Assembly: GCA_963792365.1 (NCBI GenBank)
Contig: CAWBVW010000004.1
Span: 372,001-436,000 of the forward strand
Reading direction: 5' to 3'
DNA length: 64,000 bases
From: JAOUGY01 sp963792365
GTDB lineage: Bacteria > Actinomycetota > Acidimicrobiia > Spongiisociales > ZC4RG35
In this document: in pieces, positions 61,757-64,000 of the stretch
How the letters are laid out: each line of letters opens with the position of its first letter
Position numbering within the stretch: the stretch's first letter is position 1
Position numbers and translations under genes: made by a program
The notes under the pieces: model-generated
The model's database searches: none
The model's input: only the letters and a program-made list of their open reading frames with translations
What the model was told of the DNA's origin: nothing

Positions 61757-62358
61757 TCACGGTCGACCCGACGCCGTCGTCTCTCCGGACCCATCTCCGA
61801 CCCGAGCAGCAACACGAGCACCAGTCCGCCGATCTCGAGAAGATGTCGGGACTCTATGGCAACGTTGCTGGACCCGTTGATGAGATCCGCTACCGCGGTG
61901 ACGACGAGAACCAGGGCGAAGCTGGCAGCGAAGGGGATCACGCCGTACGCACGGTCAGGTCGAAACGCCACGAACATGAAGGACGCTCCGAGCGCTGTGG
62001 CGAATCCCGCCTGATGACGCGACAGATGGACAGCCACCTCGTTGCCCGCCGTGAGCAGCTCGGGCAGATGCCAGGCGACCAGCAGGACGCCCGCCCATCC
62101 GAGGGCAAAGCGGATCGCACGATATCGCGACGCATGGATCGGAGCCGATCGCTTCAAGTGAGACCCGGCGAGCGGCCCAGCCAGAGACACCGCCGATCCT
62201 CGCAACGTCTCCTGCCAGGCGCGGCAGTCGTCGCAGCCGGTGAGATGAGCCTCCAGCGTCTCGAACTCGGTATCCTCGAGCTGGCCGTCAGCCAGTGCAG
62301 AGATCGACTCTCGGGCGTCGGGACAGTCCATACGAACAAAGTCGTCTCGCTTGGTCAT
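61693..62358 (-). CDS. Zinc-binding anti-sigma factor, membrane protein
   Basis: The 221-residue product begins MTKRDDFVRMDCPDARESIS, and EAHLTGCDDCRAW is the His-x3-Cys-x2-Cys of ZAS anti-sigma factors. The C-terminal half (about 90-200) has four hydrophobic segments. It is divergent from the ECF sigma gene, 28 bp away, and would hold that factor inactive at the membrane. An alternative start is MDCPDARE at 62331. The end overlaps the copper lipoprotein gene by 64 bp. Confidence 0.85.
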   Translation of the reverse strand: MTKRDDFVRMDCPDARESISALADGQLEDTEFETLEAHLTGCDDCRAWQETLRGSAVSLAGPLAGSHLKRSAPIHASRYRAIRFALGWAGVLLVAWHLPELLTAGNEVAVHLSRHQAGFATALGASFMFVAFRPDRAYGVIPFAASFALVLVVTAVADLINGSSNVAIESRHLLEIGGLVLVLLLGSEMGPERRRRRVDRDQRFSMVPSPETIDPSSNATE

Positions 62359-62386
62359 TTGGTTCCCCGGATGGGACACTCCGCCG

Positions 62387-62914
62387 ATGGACGAACTGAC
62401 GGCGCTGGCGTTGCGGGCCAAGGCGGGAGACCGATCCGCCCTCCAACGCTTCTTTGCGTTCACACGGCCGGATGTCGTCCGGCTGTGTTCGTATCTCGGC
62501 CGTCCGTGCGACCCGGAGGACCTCACCCAGGAGACGTTCGAGCGAGCGCTCGGCTCGCTGCATCGGTTCCGCGGGGACGGTCCCGCACGAAGCTGGCTCT
62601 TGTCCATCGCTCGTCGGGTGTGCGTCGACGCCACACGACGCCGGGGACGCCAGCGCCGCTTGGCCGAACGGGTCGGTGGACAGGCCGCGGAGCATCACAT
62701 CGACGGGAGCTGGGTCGAGGTCACCGACATTCTCGGCCTGCTCGATGACGATCGTCGGGATGCTTTCGTACTCACGCAGTTCGTGGGTCTGTCATACGAG
62801 GAGACCGCTTCGGTGCTCGACATCCCCATCGGGACCGTGCGATCGCACGTGGCGCGTGCGCGCGTGCAGCTGCTCGAGAACTCCGGAATCGCTCGTTCCA
62901 CTCGCTCTGCCTGA
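62387..62914 (+). CDS. ECF-type RNA polymerase sigma factor
   Basis: The 175-residue protein has region 2 (about 20-90: RFFAFTRPDVVRLCSYLGRP, EDLTQETFERALGSLHRFRG) and region 4 (about 110-165: FVLTQFVGLSYEETASVLDI, IPIGTVRSHVARAR). It has no region 1 or 3. The start MDELTALALRAKAGD at 62387 is preferred to one 36 bp earlier. Its likely partner is the divergent anti-sigma factor, and the second copper lipoprotein gene follows 70 bp later. Confidence 0.93.
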   Translation: MDELTALALRAKAGDRSALQRFFAFTRPDVVRLCSYLGRPCDPEDLTQETFERALGSLHRFRGDGPARSWLLSIARRVCVDATRRRGRQRRLAERVGGQAAEHHIDGSWVEVTDILGLLDDDRRDAFVLTQFVGLSYEETASVLDIPIGTVRSHVARARVQLLENSGIARSTRSA

Positions 62915-62984
62915 GCTCTGTCGGGAACTGGTGCGGTGTTCGGGGCGACATGTCTCACATGCACATTCGCCTCGTACTGGAGAG

Positions 62985-63488
62985 ATGATGAGATCGAGAA
63001 TCGCACTCCTCGTAGTGAGCGTCCTCGCGTTGGGACTCGGAGCCTGTCTGGGCGACGACGCCGGGCCGATCGTCGTGTCGGGCGACTGGCTTCGCACGAG
63101 CCCTGCCTCGGCCGAGAACGGCGCCGCCTACATGACCATCACCAGCGACGTAGACGACTCCCTGGTCGGCGCGTCGGTAGATCCATCGGTCGCCTCAACG
63201 GCCGAAGTCCACGCAACCGTGATGATGGAGGCGGATCCAGACGCCATGAGCGACGACTCGATGGAGGACGAAGCCATAGAGGGAATGGGCGCCATGACGA
63301 TGCAAGAGGTCGAGTCGATCGATCTTCCTGCCGGCGAGCCCGTCGTCCTCGAACCCGGCGGCTACCACATCATGCTTCTCGGCCTCACCGAGCCACTCGA
63401 GTCGGGAGCGGTCGTGGACATCACACTCACGTTCGCCAGCGGCGCCGAGCTCGTGGTACCCGTACAGGTGCGCGACGAAGCGCCCTGA
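62985..63488 (+). CDS. PCu(A)C-type copper lipoprotein with Met-rich insert
   Basis: The 167-residue product has a lipobox (LGLGACLG), the PCu(A)C core NGAAYMTITSDVDDSLVGAS, AEVHATVMMEADPDAMSDDS with the first His and Met, and GGYHIMLLGLTEPLESGAVV with the second His-x-Met. An insert of about 20 residues rich in Met, Asp and Glu (DSMEDEAIEGMGAMTMQEVE) lies between the two ligand pairs, unlike the shorter loop in the paralogue at 61331. A GGAG site precedes the ATG. It is probably controlled by the upstream ECF factor. Confidence 0.9.
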   Translation: MMRSRIALLVVSVLALGLGACLGDDAGPIVVSGDWLRTSPASAENGAAYMTITSDVDDSLVGASVDPSVASTAEVHATVMMEADPDAMSDDSMEDEAIEGMGAMTMQEVESIDLPAGEPVVLEPGGYHIMLLGLTEPLESGAVVDITLTFASGAELVVPVQVRDEAP

Positions 63489-63491
63489 TCC

Positions 63492-63995
63492 TCAGCCGGT
63501 CGCGCCCGGTCCCGACTGCTTGGGGGCCGGGCGCAACATCGACGCCACCTGGTGAAACAGCACGACCGTGGCGGCCGCGGCCACCACGGCGGTCACAGTC
63601 CGGTCGAGCGGCGGAATCGAGGTCGGAAGCAAGGCGCGAAACATCCAGTCTCTCCGGAGTACCGCCCATACCGTCAACAAGAGGGCCGGTGCGACCAGGG
63701 TCGTCAGCGGATCCGCCGTCGGTCTCCCGAGCCGCACGAACCCGAGGATCACGGCGATCAACGGCACCAACCAGAAGACAGGTGATGGTGCGGCCTCCGT
63801 GGGCAACGAAACGTACGCGGTGAACGCAACGACGCCGGCGGCAATGCCGAGAACGGCGAGCAAGATCGCCGTCGCCCTCCCTCGGCTCCTGCCGAAGGCC
63901 CATCCGCCGATCGCTCCAACCAGGGCGCCACCCAGCGGTCCGAACGGGTGCGGTGGTGAAACCCACGTCGATATCACCGTCACCGAGGTCGGCAC
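63492..63995 (-). CDS. Membrane protein, unknown function, near window end
   Basis: The 167-residue product has about five hydrophobic segments: one in GGALVGAIGGWAFG, then ILLAVLGIAAGVVAFTAYVS, FWLVPLIAVILGFVRLG, TLVAPALLLTVWAVL and TAVVAAAATVVLFHQVASML. The GTG at 63995 is the only start inside the window; the true start may lie outside. It is convergent with the copper lipoprotein gene, 3 bp away. No family is recognised. Confidence 0.65.
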   Translation of the reverse strand: MPTSVTVISTWVSPPHPFGPLGGALVGAIGGWAFGRSRGRATAILLAVLGIAAGVVAFTAYVSLPTEAAPSPVFWLVPLIAVILGFVRLGRPTADPLTTLVAPALLLTVWAVLRRDWMFRALLPTSIPPLDRTVTAVVAAAATVVLFHQVASMLRPAPKQSGPGATG

Positions 63996-64000
63996 GCCGT

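Overview
The window is high-GC DNA with densely packed genes, frequent GTG starts, 4-base start/stop overlaps, a GlnR-type regulator, PurS/PurQ/small-PurL, VapBC and GITxGC-type surface-layer repeats. Together these suggest an Actinomycetota chromosome, probably a member or relative of Acidimicrobiia; the class-level placement is inference.

Layout. 1-431 is non-coding and repeat-rich. 432-2914 (minus) holds an AlkZ/YcaQ-like DNA glycosylase and two small exported proteins, one with an Asn-Gly repeat tail. 3006-12477 is dominated by purine synthesis (purB, then purC-purS-purQ-purL coupled by overlaps), interleaved with an LCP protein, a PaaI-type thioesterase, acetyltransferases and a class I amidotransferase. 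12580-15403 carries a phosphofructokinase with unusual active-site residues, a Crp/Fnr regulator and a Nei/Fpg glycosylase. 15538-20822 has a secreted vanadium-type haloperoxidase divergent from a 14-helix MFS pump, and an SDR divergent from an enoyl-CoA hydratase.

20823-26255 is the accessory region. An IS110-type transposase gene is split by an IS256-family element, which is itself split by an IS3-like element; a vapBC module between 18-bp direct repeats follows.

26256-31545 is acyl-CoA and branched-chain amino-acid catabolism (glutaryl-CoA dehydrogenase type enzyme, leucine/valine dehydrogenase, fused 2-oxoacid dehydrogenase E1). 31656-38395 has a PAS/GAF histidine kinase with a single-domain response regulator, argS, a second histidine kinase with a frameshift, and a GNAT enzyme. 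38400-43933 (minus) is a glcDEF operon followed by a membrane protein and a THUMP-like methyltransferase. 44016-49228 has a secreted zincin with three surface-layer repeats and HyuA/HyuB. 49270-52781 has small proteins, an Nfu N-domain protein and an Eis-like acetyltransferase. A tandem array of about 100-bp repeats then leads into glnA-glnR.

55522-63995 ends with an exported protein, a ribbon-helix-helix/VOC pair preceded by five CTAGnnnn octamers, and a minus-strand sulfur-relay cluster (HTH-PocR-like regulator, SQR-like flavoprotein, DUF1641, TusE/DsrC, DsrE, DUF302, haem-binding protein). Last comes an ECF sigma / zinc anti-sigma pair flanked by two PCu(A)C-type copper lipoproteins.

No tRNA, rRNA or CRISPR array was recognised. 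All calls come from reading sequence and translations by eye; no database search was run.
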